DNA of 64,000 nucleotides from UMGS1491 sp944380925. Lineage in GTDB: Bacteria; Bacillota; Clostridia; Oscillospirales; Acutalibacteraceae. Positions 33,471 through 41,923 of this stretch are shown piece after piece. A program made the position numbers and the translations under genes. The notes beneath the pieces were generated by a model, which made no database searches, was not told where the DNA came from, and was given only the letters and a program-made list of their open reading frames with translations. The DNA lies in the NCBI GenBank assembly GCA_944380925.1, contig CALWJD010000006.1:34126-98125 (forward strand), written 5' to 3'. Within the stretch, counting starts at the first letter, position 1, and each line of letters begins with the position of its first letter.

Positions 33471-36293
33471 TCAACAAAAAAATAATTTTTTTAAATATTT
33501 TCCTGTATAAGAATCTTTATTTTTTGAAATTTCTTCCGGAGTACCTTGCGCAACTATGGTCCCTCCGTGTTCTCCGCCTTCGGGCCCAAGATCTATAAGG
33601 TAATCACAAGTCTTTATTAGGTCCAAGTTGTGCTCAATAATTAGTATCGTGTTTCCGCTCTTTACCAACTTTTGTAAAACATCGGAAAGCCTGTGCACAT
33701 CTGCAACATGTAAACCGGTTGTGGGTTCATCTAAAATATAAAGAGTTTTTCCGGTTGATTTTTTGGAAAGTTCGGTTGCGAGTTTAACCCTTTGCGCTTC
33801 TCCGCCTGAAAGGGTGGTTGCGGATTGCCCAAGTTTTATATATCCGAGCCCGACTTGCTCGAGTGTATCGAGTTTTCTTTTAATTTTGGGTTGATTTTCA
33901 AAAAACTCACACGCTTCACTGACTGTCATATTAAGAACATCACTAATGTTTTTGCCTTTATATTTTACTGATAGAGTATCCCGATTATATCTTTTTCCTT
34001 TACATACTTCGCAGGGGACATATATATCCGAGAGAAAATGCATTTCTATCGTAACAATTCCATCGCCTTGGCAAGATTCGCATCTTCCGCCTTTAACGTT
34101 AAACGAAAATCTTCCGCTTTTATATCCCTTTGCTTTTGCGTCATTGGTGGTTGCAAACAGCTCCCTTATATCTGTAAAAACTCCCGTATACGTAGCAGGG
34201 TTTGACCTTGGAGTTCTGCCTATTGGCGACTGGCTTATATCAATTACTTTATCAAGATTTTCAATTCCCAGTATTTCTTTGTGTTTACCCGGAATATTTT
34301 TGGCTTTATTCAGCGCTACGGATAGTTTTTTATAGATTATTTCATTAACCAAAGTGGATTTTCCCGAACCTGAAACACCCGTTACACCGGTTATGGTTCC
34401 AAGAGGTATGGAAATATCTATATTTTTTAGGTTGTTTTCCGCAGCTCCTATTACTTTTAAGAACTTTCCGTTTCCTTTTCTGCGTGTTTTTGGAATAGGT
34501 ATCGATTTTTTGCCACTTAGATACTGACCTGTAATGGAATTTCTACAGTTTTTAATATCATCTACCGTACCTGCGCACACTATCTGACCGCCGTGCACGC
34601 CGGAACCAGGGCCGACATCAACTATATAATCTGCGGCATACATCGTATCTTCATCATGCTCAACAACCAATACGCTATTGCCCGCATCTCTTAAATTTTT
34701 AAGTGTTTCTAATAACTTATCATTATCCCTTTGGTGCAAACCTATGCTCGGCTCATCTAAAACATAAAGCACGCCCATAAGAGCTGAGCCTATCTGAGTT
34801 GCCAAACGTATTCTTTGACTTTCGCCGCCTGAAAGAGTGCCCGAATTTCTTGATAATGTTAGATACTCAAGTCCGACATTTTTTAAAAATCTGAGTCTGT
34901 TTTTAATTTCTTTTAAGATTGGTGCAGCTATCAAAATTTCTTTATTGCTAAGCTTTAATTTTTCAAAGAATTCTAAAAGATGAACAACCGATTTGTCGCA
35001 AAGATCAGTTATGTTTATACCTCCGACAGTTACCGCTAAAGCAGTGGGAGAAAGCCTTTTTCCGCCACATTCATCGCAAGGGACTTCATTCATAAAAGTT
35101 TCGATTTCTTGTTTTATCCATGCGCTGGAAGTATTTCTGAATCTGCGTTCTAGGTTTGTAATAATACCTTCGAATGAATTTCTATATTTTGAGATTCCGT
35201 AAGACGTTTTTCGGACCAAATCAAGCTGTTCGCCGTTTGTACCATAAAGAACGATATCTAATATTTCACTAGGCAAATCTTTTATGGGAGTATCAAGAGA
35301 AAACTTATATTTTTTGGCAAGTGCTTCAAAATACATATTTGCCATGGAATTACCCTCCATAGACCAGCCGCTACCTTTTATTCCTCCTTGATTTATGGAT
35401 TTATTTTTATCGGGAACAATTAAATTTGGATCAATTTTCATAAACACACCAAGTCCCGTACATTTTTTGCATGCGCCGAAAGGACTGTTAAACGAAAACA
35501 TACGCGGTGCTAAATCTTCTATGGCGATATTATGAATAGGGCAAGCGTAATTTTTAGAGAAAATAATATCTTTTTCCGTATTTAGATTTACAATTATAAC
35601 CCCACCTGAAAGATTGGCAGCAGTTTCTATGGAATCCGCAATTCTTGACTTTTCGGAGGATTTTATAACAATTCGGTCTACCACTACCTCGATATCATGT
35701 TTAAATGTTTTTTTAAGTTTAATATTTTCTGATAGATCCTCGATTTTACCATCTATTCGTGCTCTTACAAAACCATTTTTTCGGGCGGATTCAAGCTCTT
35801 TTACAAACTCGCCCTTTTTACCTTGAGCAATGGGAGCAAGAATTTGAATTTTTGCATTTTCACCAAGCTCTATTACCTTATCTACTATCTGATCTATACT
35901 TTGGTGCGATATTTCACGTCCGCATATCGGGCAGTGGGGTACACCTATTCTTGCATAAAGAAGCCTTAAATAATCATAAATTTCGGTAACGGTTCCAACC
36001 GTTGACCTTGGATTTTTGGAAGTTGTTTTTTGGTCAATTGATATGGCGGGGGAAAGGCCCTCTATGCTTTCCACCTTAGGTTTATTCATTTGCCCAAGAA
36101 ATTGCCTTGCGTATGAAGAAAGCGATTCCATATACCTTCTTTGACCTTCTGCGTATATCGTATCAAACGCAAGCGATGATTTTCCCGAGCCTGAAAGTCC
36201 CGTAAGGACAACCAATTTATTGCGCGGTATGGTTACATTTACATTTTTTAAATTATTCTCTTTAGCGCCTTTTATTACTATATTTTCATTCAT
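33471..36293 (-). CDS. uvrA: UvrA, excinuclease ABC subunit A
   Basis: Damage-recognition ATPase of nucleotide excision repair. The 940 residues contain two ABC modules: Walker A GLSGSGKSSLAFDT near residue 32 and GVSGSGKSTLVNEI near residue 640, and signatures TLSGGESQRIRLATQIGS and TLSGGEAQRVKLATELSK. Zinc modules show CPICGR, CxxCxGLG (ACKKCTGLG) and CESCQGDG with CEVCKGKRYN. It follows uvrB on the same strand after about 75 bases, so the two are probably one operon. No frameshift or truncation is evident. Confidence 0.97.
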   Translation of the reverse strand: MNENIVIKGAKENNLKNVNVTIPRNKLVVLTGLSGSGKSSLAFDTIYAEGQRRYMESLSSYARQFLGQMNKPKVESIEGLSPAISIDQKTTSKNPRSTVGTVTEIYDYLRLLYARIGVPHCPICGREISHQSIDQIVDKVIELGENAKIQILAPIAQGKKGEFVKELESARKNGFVRARIDGKIEDLSENIKLKKTFKHDIEVVVDRIVIKSSEKSRIADSIETAANLSGGVIIVNLNTEKDIIFSKNYACPIHNIAIEDLAPRMFSFNSPFGACKKCTGLGVFMKIDPNLIVPDKNKSINQGGIKGSGWSMEGNSMANMYFEALAKKYKFSLDTPIKDLPSEILDIVLYGTNGEQLDLVRKTSYGISKYRNSFEGIITNLERRFRNTSSAWIKQEIETFMNEVPCDECGGKRLSPTALAVTVGGINITDLCDKSVVHLLEFFEKLKLSNKEILIAAPILKEIKNRLRFLKNVGLEYLTLSRNSGTLSGGESQRIRLATQIGSALMGVLYVLDEPSIGLHQRDNDKLLETLKNLRDAGNSVLVVEHDEDTMYAADYIVDVGPGSGVHGGQIVCAGTVDDIKNCRNSITGQYLSGKKSIPIPKTRRKGNGKFLKVIGAAENNLKNIDISIPLGTITGVTGVSGSGKSTLVNEIIYKKLSVALNKAKNIPGKHKEILGIENLDKVIDISQSPIGRTPRSNPATYTGVFTDIRELFATTNDAKAKGYKSGRFSFNVKGGRCESCQGDGIVTIEMHFLSDIYVPCEVCKGKRYNRDTLSVKYKGKNISDVLNMTVSEACEFFENQPKIKRKLDTLEQVGLGYIKLGQSATTLSGGEAQRVKLATELSKKSTGKTLYILDEPTTGLHVADVHRLSDVLQKLVKSGNTILIIEHNLDLIKTCDYLIDLGPEGGEHGGTIVAQGTPEEISKNKDSYTGKYLKKLFFC

Positions 36294-36369
36294 TTTAAAA
36301 CACCTCTCTTGATTGATAAAAGTTTATATTTCTATAAATTAATTATTTCCTTTTGCGCATACATATAAT

Positions 36370-38319
36370 TTAATTTTTAAGTTTTTTTATTTCATCACGC
36401 AAAAATGCCGCATGTTCAAATTCAAGCATTTGCGCAGCTAACTTCATTTCTTTCGTAAGCTCTCTGATTATTCTATCTTTTTCTTTTGTACTTAATTTTT
36501 TGTAATTTCGAGAGCCTGTATCTTTATTTGAAATTTCAAGAATTTCGGAAACTTTTTTAACTATTGTTTTAGGTACAATTCCGTGTTCTTCATTGTATTT
36601 TGATTGTATTTTTCGTCTTCTTTCGGTTTCTGTTATTGCTTTTTTCATAGATGGGGTTATTTCGTCGGCATACATTATTACTTTGCCGTTTGCATTTCTT
36701 GCCGCTCTTCCGATTGTTTGAATTAAAGACCTATCTGAACGCAAAAATCCTTCTTTATCGGCATCGAGTATGGCAACTAAAGATACTTCCGGTATATCAA
36801 GACCTTCACGCAGAAGATTTATTCCAACCAATACATCTATAACGCCTGTCCGCAAATCCCTGACTATTCCCATTCTCTCTATTGTATCAATATCGCTATG
36901 CATATAAGTTACTTTTATACCAACATCTTTTAAATAGGTTGTTAAATCTTCCGCCATTTTTTTGGTAAGAGTCGTTATCAAAACTTTTTCGTTTTTCTTT
37001 GTTCTTTCATTTATCTCACTTATAAGATCATCAATTTGTCCATTTGTCGGCTTTACAAAAATTTCGGGGTCTAAAAGCCCTGTCGGACGTATAACTTGCT
37101 CCGCAACGACCTTACTTTTTTGAAGTTCAAAATCTCCCGGAGTTGCACTTACAAAAACAACTTGATTAATTTTTGAATAAAATTCGTCAAATGTCATGGG
37201 GCGATTGTCATAAGAAGAAGGGAGTCTAAAGCCGTATTCTATCAGATTATCTTTTCTTGATCGGTCACCCGCATACATTGCTCTTGCCTGAGGCAATGTT
37301 ACGTGGGATTCATCAATAAACATTAGAAAATCTTTAGGAAAGTAATCAAACAAAGTAAACGGCATACTGCCTGCGGGGCGACCTGAAAGCACACGCGAAT
37401 AATTTTCTATTCCCTTGCAAAAGCCGATTTCGTAAAGCATTTCCGTATCGTAATTTACTCTTTCGGTTATTCTTTGAGCTTCTATTAGCTTACCGTTATT
37501 CCTAAAATACTCGGCTCTTTCTTTTGCTTCATTTTTTATATTATCTATTGCTTCGAGTAGCTTTTCTCTCGGGACGATATAGTGCGAAGATGGATAAATC
37601 GCAGCGTGTTTTAAGGTTGATACTATATCTCCCGTAACGGGGTTTACCTCGCAAATTCTATCTATATAGTCGCCAAAAAATTCTACCCTTATAACCTTAT
37701 CCGATGAAACCACGGGGAAAATTTCCACGGTATCTCCACGAACTCTGAATTTATTTCGGGTAAGGTCCATGTCGTTGCGTTCATATTGCAGCTCCACCAA
37801 TTTATTTATTAAATCATCTCTGCTTTTTTGCATTTCCGGGCGCAAAGATATTACCATATTTTTATAGTCTATCGGATTACCTAAACTATATATGCAAGAG
37901 ATACTCGAAACTATAATAACATCATTTCGTTCTATCAAAGAAGAAGTTGCCGAGTGGCGAAGTTTATCTATTTCATCGTTTATAGATGAATCTTTTTCAA
38001 TGTAGGTATCCGTTGAAGCAATATAAGATTCTGGCTGATAATAATCGTAATAAGAAACAAAATATTCAACCGCATTGTTTGGAAAGAAAGTTTTAAATTC
38101 GGAACATAGCTGCGCCGCTAAAGTTTTATTATGCGCAAGAACCAGCGTCGGTTTTTGAATTTTTTCTATTATGTTTGCCATGGTAAATGTTTTTCCCGAA
38201 CCCGTAACGCCCAAAAGTGTTTGTTCTTTGTTTCCGTTTTTTATACTTTTTACTAAAGCATCAACCGCTTGGGGTTGGTCGCCACATAATTTATAATTTG
38301 ATTCTATTTTAAAGTTCAT
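36370..38319 (-). CDS. uvrB: UvrB, excinuclease ABC subunit B
   Basis: DNA-damage verification helicase of nucleotide excision repair. The 649 residues contain GVTGSGKTFTMAN (Walker A) near residue 33, the beta-hairpin region YFVSYYDYYQPESYI, DEXH-type FIDESHVTLPQ, the helicase motif QTIGRAARN and a C-terminal UVR domain (AAQMLEFEHAAFLRDEIKKLK). I start at ATG 38319 because it gives the usual opening MNFKIESNYKLCGDQPQAV and has GGAAGTGAG upstream; 12 earlier in-frame codons look like leader sequence. uvrA follows. Confidence 0.97.
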   Translation of the reverse strand: MNFKIESNYKLCGDQPQAVDALVKSIKNGNKEQTLLGVTGSGKTFTMANIIEKIQKPTLVLAHNKTLAAQLCSEFKTFFPNNAVEYFVSYYDYYQPESYIASTDTYIEKDSSINDEIDKLRHSATSSLIERNDVIIVSSISCIYSLGNPIDYKNMVISLRPEMQKSRDDLINKLVELQYERNDMDLTRNKFRVRGDTVEIFPVVSSDKVIRVEFFGDYIDRICEVNPVTGDIVSTLKHAAIYPSSHYIVPREKLLEAIDNIKNEAKERAEYFRNNGKLIEAQRITERVNYDTEMLYEIGFCKGIENYSRVLSGRPAGSMPFTLFDYFPKDFLMFIDESHVTLPQARAMYAGDRSRKDNLIEYGFRLPSSYDNRPMTFDEFYSKINQVVFVSATPGDFELQKSKVVAEQVIRPTGLLDPEIFVKPTNGQIDDLISEINERTKKNEKVLITTLTKKMAEDLTTYLKDVGIKVTYMHSDIDTIERMGIVRDLRTGVIDVLVGINLLREGLDIPEVSLVAILDADKEGFLRSDRSLIQTIGRAARNANGKVIMYADEITPSMKKAITETERRRKIQSKYNEEHGIVPKTIVKKVSEILEISNKDTGSRNYKKLSTKEKDRIIRELTKEMKLAAQMLEFEHAAFLRDEIKKLKN

Positions 38320-38369
38320 TGATATCTCACTTCCACACATTTTGATTTTTATCATTTATTCTTAATTTT

Positions 38370-38378
38370 ATTATACCA
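38370..38378 (-). promoter_or_regulatory. Extended -10 promoter element of uvrBA
   Basis: On the minus strand TGGTATAAT, an extended -10 (TGnTATAAT), lies about 50 bases before the uvrB start. No good -35 is visible, which extended -10 promoters tolerate. No LexA-type box was recognised nearby. Confidence 0.6.
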
Positions 38379-38415
38379 TTTTATGCAACCTTTTAGCTTT
38401 GAAAAAGTAAATGCA

Positions 38416-38444
38416 TTGATTAAATTGCAAAATTTTGATACAAT
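38416..38444 (+). promoter_or_regulatory. Sigma-A type promoter of the lipoprotein-natAB unit
   Basis: TTGATT (38416-38421) and TACAAT (38439-38444) are separated by 17 bases, about 65 bases upstream of the start at 38511. It points away from the uvrB promoter, so the gap is a divergent promoter region. Confidence 0.65.
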
Positions 38445-38510
38445 GTACGGGGCTGTATTTTGTTAATCCTAAAATGTAGAAGATTAAGTATGGATTAGGA
38501 GAAAAACGAT

Positions 38511-39095
38511 ATGAAACATAGAATTTTAAAAATTTTGATACTTGCCCTTTTGCCCATTATGCTTTCAGGGTGTAGTAACAATTACAACAATAATCAATCA
38601 ATGGAAAATCGGTATGATTATAACGATAATAAGCTAATTGCAAGTGAGGGTAGTTATTGTAATGTTGTAAACAGCAGCATAAAGCCTTTAATAAATGGCA
38701 AAATTTGCGGTGAAATAGGGGCATTATACGGAGTCGATGAAATATTGGCAGCAAATGTCGATAAAAATACTGAAAGCAAATTACAGATTAAACTTACCGC
38801 CAATTCAGGCAAGGGAAAATTAGTTTTAGTTAAGCCAGATTCGGAAGTTGAAATTTTGGCAGAAACTGTATTTGGAGGAGAACACAATCAGTTTGAAGGC
38901 AATATATCTGTTAAATGTATTCCAGGTGTTAATACAATAAAAGTAGTCGGAGAAAATTATAGCGGAAATTTTGAGATATATCAGCCAAACGAGGTACTGT
39001 TCAATAACATTACCGACATCAAAAATAATTATAAAAAATCAAGTAAAAACGGGGGTAATGATATGTTAGGAGAAAATTTCCCGTTTGGAAATTAA
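38511..39095 (+). CDS. Lipoprotein of unknown function
   Basis: A 194-residue secreted lipoprotein. The signal peptide has a basic start and a hydrophobic core ending in the lipobox MLSGC near residue 21. An Asn/Tyr-rich stretch follows (NNYNNNQSMENRYDYNDN). The folded part (about residues 50-165) alternates beta segments with no motif I recognise, and the tail is polar. It is transcribed with the NatAB-type ABC genes just downstream (30-base gap), so it may be an accessory or substrate-contacting component of that exporter. That role is inferred only from position. Confidence 0.75.
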   Translation: MKHRILKILILALLPIMLSGCSNNYNNNQSMENRYDYNDNKLIASEGSYCNVVNSSIKPLINGKICGEIGALYGVDEILAANVDKNTESKLQIKLTANSGKGKLVLVKPDSEVEILAETVFGGEHNQFEGNISVKCIPGVNTIKVVGENYSGNFEIYQPNEVLFNNITDIKNNYKKSSKNGGNDMLGENFPFGN

Positions 39096-39125
39096 ACAAA
39101 AATCTGCGGAAAGAAGTGATGTGTT

Positions 39126-39899
39126 GTGATAAATATTTTAGGAATATCCAAGCAATTTGGTAATATAGAAGCTTTGAAAAACGTTAGTTTTGATGTTAAA
39201 GATGGCGAAATAATGGGGCTTCTCGGCGAAAACGGAGCAGGCAAATCCACTCTTTTAAGAATCCTTAGCACCATGATTAAACCAGGTGGCGGTACGGCTG
39301 AAGTAAACGGTTATGATATATCTAAAAAACCCGAAGACGTCAGAAAAAGTGTGGGAATTTTATTTGGAAGCGATTCGGGCCTATATGATAGGCTAACCGC
39401 AAGAGAAAACCTTGAGTTTTTTGCAACTTTAAACGGTATGGAACAAAGCAAAATAAACGAAAGAATAGATTATTTATCCCAGAAATTTTCGTTTAAAGAG
39501 TATATAGACCGCCAGATATATACGTTTTCCAAAGGTATGAAGCAAAAAATAGCATTGGCTCGCTCCATCATACACGACCCTTCCGTAATGTTACTGGACG
39601 AGCCTGAATCGGGGCTTGACTTTACCTCCGCAAAAATGGTTTTTGATTTTATGGAACTTTGTAAATCGGAAGGAAAAAGCATAATATTTTCGAGCCATTC
39701 AATGGAAAACATCAAAAATTATTCAGATAGAATGGCAGTTCTACATAAAGGAAAAATTGTTAAAGTATTTGACGTTCATGAATACAGGGGAAAATATGAC
39801 TATCGTGAAATGAATAATTTACTTTTTAACCTTGTGTGTTATGGGGAAGAAAAGCACGAAGTAAAAAATATTTTTTCAGGTGGTGAAAAGCATGTTTAA
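39126..39899 (+). CDS. NatA-type ABC transporter ATPase
   Basis: ATP-binding subunit of an ABC-2 exporter, 257 residues. Walker A is LGENGAGKSTLL, the signature is the variant TFSKGMKQKIALARS, and Walker B is VMLLDEPESGLD, all typical of the NatA subgroup (SKGMKQK in place of SGGQ). It starts at GTG 39126 after GAAGTGAT and overlaps the permease gene by eight bases. Bacillus NatAB extrudes sodium and is induced by uncouplers, but related systems export peptides or drugs, so the substrate here is open. Confidence 0.88.
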   Translation: MINILGISKQFGNIEALKNVSFDVKDGEIMGLLGENGAGKSTLLRILSTMIKPGGGTAEVNGYDISKKPEDVRKSVGILFGSDSGLYDRLTARENLEFFATLNGMEQSKINERIDYLSQKFSFKEYIDRQIYTFSKGMKQKIALARSIIHDPSVMLLDEPESGLDFTSAKMVFDFMELCKSEGKSIIFSSHSMENIKNYSDRMAVLHKGKIVKVFDVHEYRGKYDYREMNNLLFNLVCYGEEKHEVKNIFSGGEKHV

Positions 39900-41061
39900 A
39901 CAAGCGATTGCAGTATTTATAAAAGAAATGAAATGCATATTAAGAGATAAAAGAACTTTTATATTTGGCCTTTTGTTGCCACTTATACTGGTACCAACAA
40001 TGTTATTTATCAGCGATTTTTCGATTTCCGGTTTGCAAAAAAATGGCGCAAACCACGTAACGATTGCGATGGATAGTAAAAATAACTCTTTTTATAGTTT
40101 TCTTTCCGAGCAAGACAGCATAACAATAGTAGACGTTAAAAACTATCAAAAATCGTTGGATTCCGGGGAAATAGCAGCTTATATAACTGTTGATAAAAAT
40201 TTAGATGAAAAAATAATAAAACATGAAAATTTTGATCTTGATATAAAATATGGAGAATCTTCCCTAAACTCTGTTATGACTCTTCCAATATTAAAGCAAT
40301 ACGAAGGTACGTTTAGATATTTGGCAGAGAGATGTACACTTGATAATACAGACATCCTGCGTAGGAATTTTCATCTTAAAGTACCTTTAGACGAAACCGC
40401 CACCAATATGCCGACCATTGATACAAGTTCCATATACTTTACTATGCTTGTTCCAATGACGATCATTATCTATTGTTGCATGGGTTCGGCAGGAACAGCT
40501 TCGGAACTCAGCGCCGGTGAAAAAGAACGCGGAACTTTAGAGCCTTTACTTTCAACTTCTGCAAACCGTACGGGAATAATACTCGGAAAACTTTTTGCAA
40601 CAACGGCCATGGGCGTAACAAGCGGACTTTGTACGGCAATTGGACTTTGGGGATATTTGATTATTTCCGGAGGCGCTGCAAAAAGTCACATTTCGGCATT
40701 AAATATGATTTTACTGTTACTGACAACAGTGTTTGCGTCTATGTTCTTTGCATCTATAAATCTTTTGATCGGCGTTTATGCCAAATCCTATAAAGAAGCT
40801 CAAACATATATGATGCCGCTTTCTTTTCTGTCTGTTATACCGACAATGTTTTCATATACTCTTGAAGCCAGCAAAATAAGTATTCTTGAGCTTTGCATAC
40901 CGATTTATAATGTGGTTTGTATAATAAAGGAAATTTTGGCGGGAGCATTTAATATAGGACATCTATTAATAGTATTTTTGTGGTTAGCTTTGTATATAGC
41001 GGTAATACTATACATGATCATAAAATTATTCAAAAAGGAAAGCGTACTATTTAGAATTTAG
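39892..41061 (+). CDS. NatB-type ABC-2 transporter permease
   Basis: Membrane subunit partner of the preceding ATPase, 389 residues. The N-terminus has IKEMKCILRDKRTFIFGLLLPLIL, the usual NatB start, then a large extracellular domain (about residues 45-185) and five or six membrane helices. The conserved cytoplasmic loop ELSAGEKERGTLEPLLSTSANR leads into the membrane part. ATG 39892 is chosen over the GTGs at 39880 and 39883, which are part of the CAGGTGGTGA ribosome site. It overlaps the ATPase gene and ends before the terminator at 41086. Confidence 0.88.
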   Translation: MFKQAIAVFIKEMKCILRDKRTFIFGLLLPLILVPTMLFISDFSISGLQKNGANHVTIAMDSKNNSFYSFLSEQDSITIVDVKNYQKSLDSGEIAAYITVDKNLDEKIIKHENFDLDIKYGESSLNSVMTLPILKQYEGTFRYLAERCTLDNTDILRRNFHLKVPLDETATNMPTIDTSSIYFTMLVPMTIIIYCCMGSAGTASELSAGEKERGTLEPLLSTSANRTGIILGKLFATTAMGVTSGLCTAIGLWGYLIISGGAAKSHISALNMILLLLTTVFASMFFASINLLIGVYAKSYKEAQTYMMPLSFLSVIPTMFSYTLEASKISILELCIPIYNVVCIIKEILAGAFNIGHLLIVFLWLALYIAVILYMIIKLFKKESVLFRI

Positions 41062-41085
41062 TTTTTTGAATTGATATTTAGCAGT

Positions 41086-41126
41086 AAAAATCAGATAATT
41101 AATTTATCTGATTTTTGTTTTTTTAC
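41086..41126 (+). terminator. Rho-independent terminator after the NatAB genes
   Basis: AAAAATCAGATAA pairs with TTATCTGATTTTT and is followed by G and eight T. It lies upstream of every plausible start of the next gene, which rules out the longer reading of that gene from 41071. Confidence 0.9.
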
Positions 41127-41151
41127 AAATATTTTGAAGGGAATGTTTTTT

Positions 41152-41838
41152 ATAAATAATTATTTTTTTCGTACGGAATTAATGCTTGGAAAAAATTCAA
41201 TGAATAAATTAAAAAATGTCAAAATAGCCATTTTTGGCTTGGGCGGTGTGGGCTCTTTCGTTGCTGAAGCGATTATACGAAGCGGCGTTGAAAACATAGA
41301 TATTTTCGATGGCGACTTGGTAGATGAAACAAACATAAACCGGCAACTGATTGCCACAAGCAGCACAATTGGTTTGCCAAAGGTCAAAATTATGAAACAA
41401 AGAATGCTTGATATAAATCCAAATGCAAATATTTCTGAATATAAATGTTTCTTTTGTGCGGAAAATGAAAAGAATTACAATTTTAAAAAATACGATTACA
41501 TAGTCGACGCCATAGATACCGTAACTTCAAAAATTTTAATAATAAAAAAAGCTAAATCTTGTGGCGTACCCGTTATTAGCTGCATGGGAACCGGTAACAA
41601 AATAAATCCTCTTTCGCTTGAAATAGGGGATATTTCTAAAACTTCGGTTTGCCCGCTTGCAAAAGTTATGCGCAGAGAGCTTAAAAAGTTAAATATAAAG
41701 AATTTAAAAATTTTATATTCAAAGGAAAAGCCCTTATATAAACCGGTAGAAAGAAAGGTTAATGCAAGTATATCGTTTGTCCCTTCTGTAGCCGGGCTGG
41801 TTTTGGCAAGTGAGGTAATTAAGGATTTAATAAAATAA
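41152..41838 (+). CDS. tcdA: TcdA/CsdL-like E1-family enzyme (tRNA threonylcarbamoyladenosine dehydratase)
   Basis: Cytoplasmic E1-like ATP-dependent enzyme that cyclises the t6A modification of tRNA in many bacteria. The 228 residues have RTELMLGKNS, the nucleotide loop IFGLGGVGSFVAEAIIRSG, DGDLVDETNINRQL, YIVDAIDTVTSK and SCMGTGNKINP. A shared C-terminal end is VPSVAGLVLASEVIKDL. The AAGGGA ribosome site (41137-41142) abuts ATG 41143 but lies nine bases before ATA 41152, whose product begins (M)NNYFFRTELMLG, the expected TcdA N-terminus. ATG 41143 remains the conservative alternative. A terminator at 41086 separates it from the exporter genes. Confidence 0.87.
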   Translation: MNNYFFRTELMLGKNSMNKLKNVKIAIFGLGGVGSFVAEAIIRSGVENIDIFDGDLVDETNINRQLIATSSTIGLPKVKIMKQRMLDINPNANISEYKCFFCAENEKNYNFKKYDYIVDAIDTVTSKILIIKKAKSCGVPVISCMGTGNKINPLSLEIGDISKTSVCPLAKVMRRELKKLNIKNLKILYSKEKPLYKPVERKVNASISFVPSVAGLVLASEVIKDLIK

Positions 41839-41923
41839 ATTTTTGAAAACTATGTGGGTACTATCTAGTTGTAATACTTAGAAATCAGCGCTAAAATATT
41901 AAATAAGAAAGCAGGTGGACACG

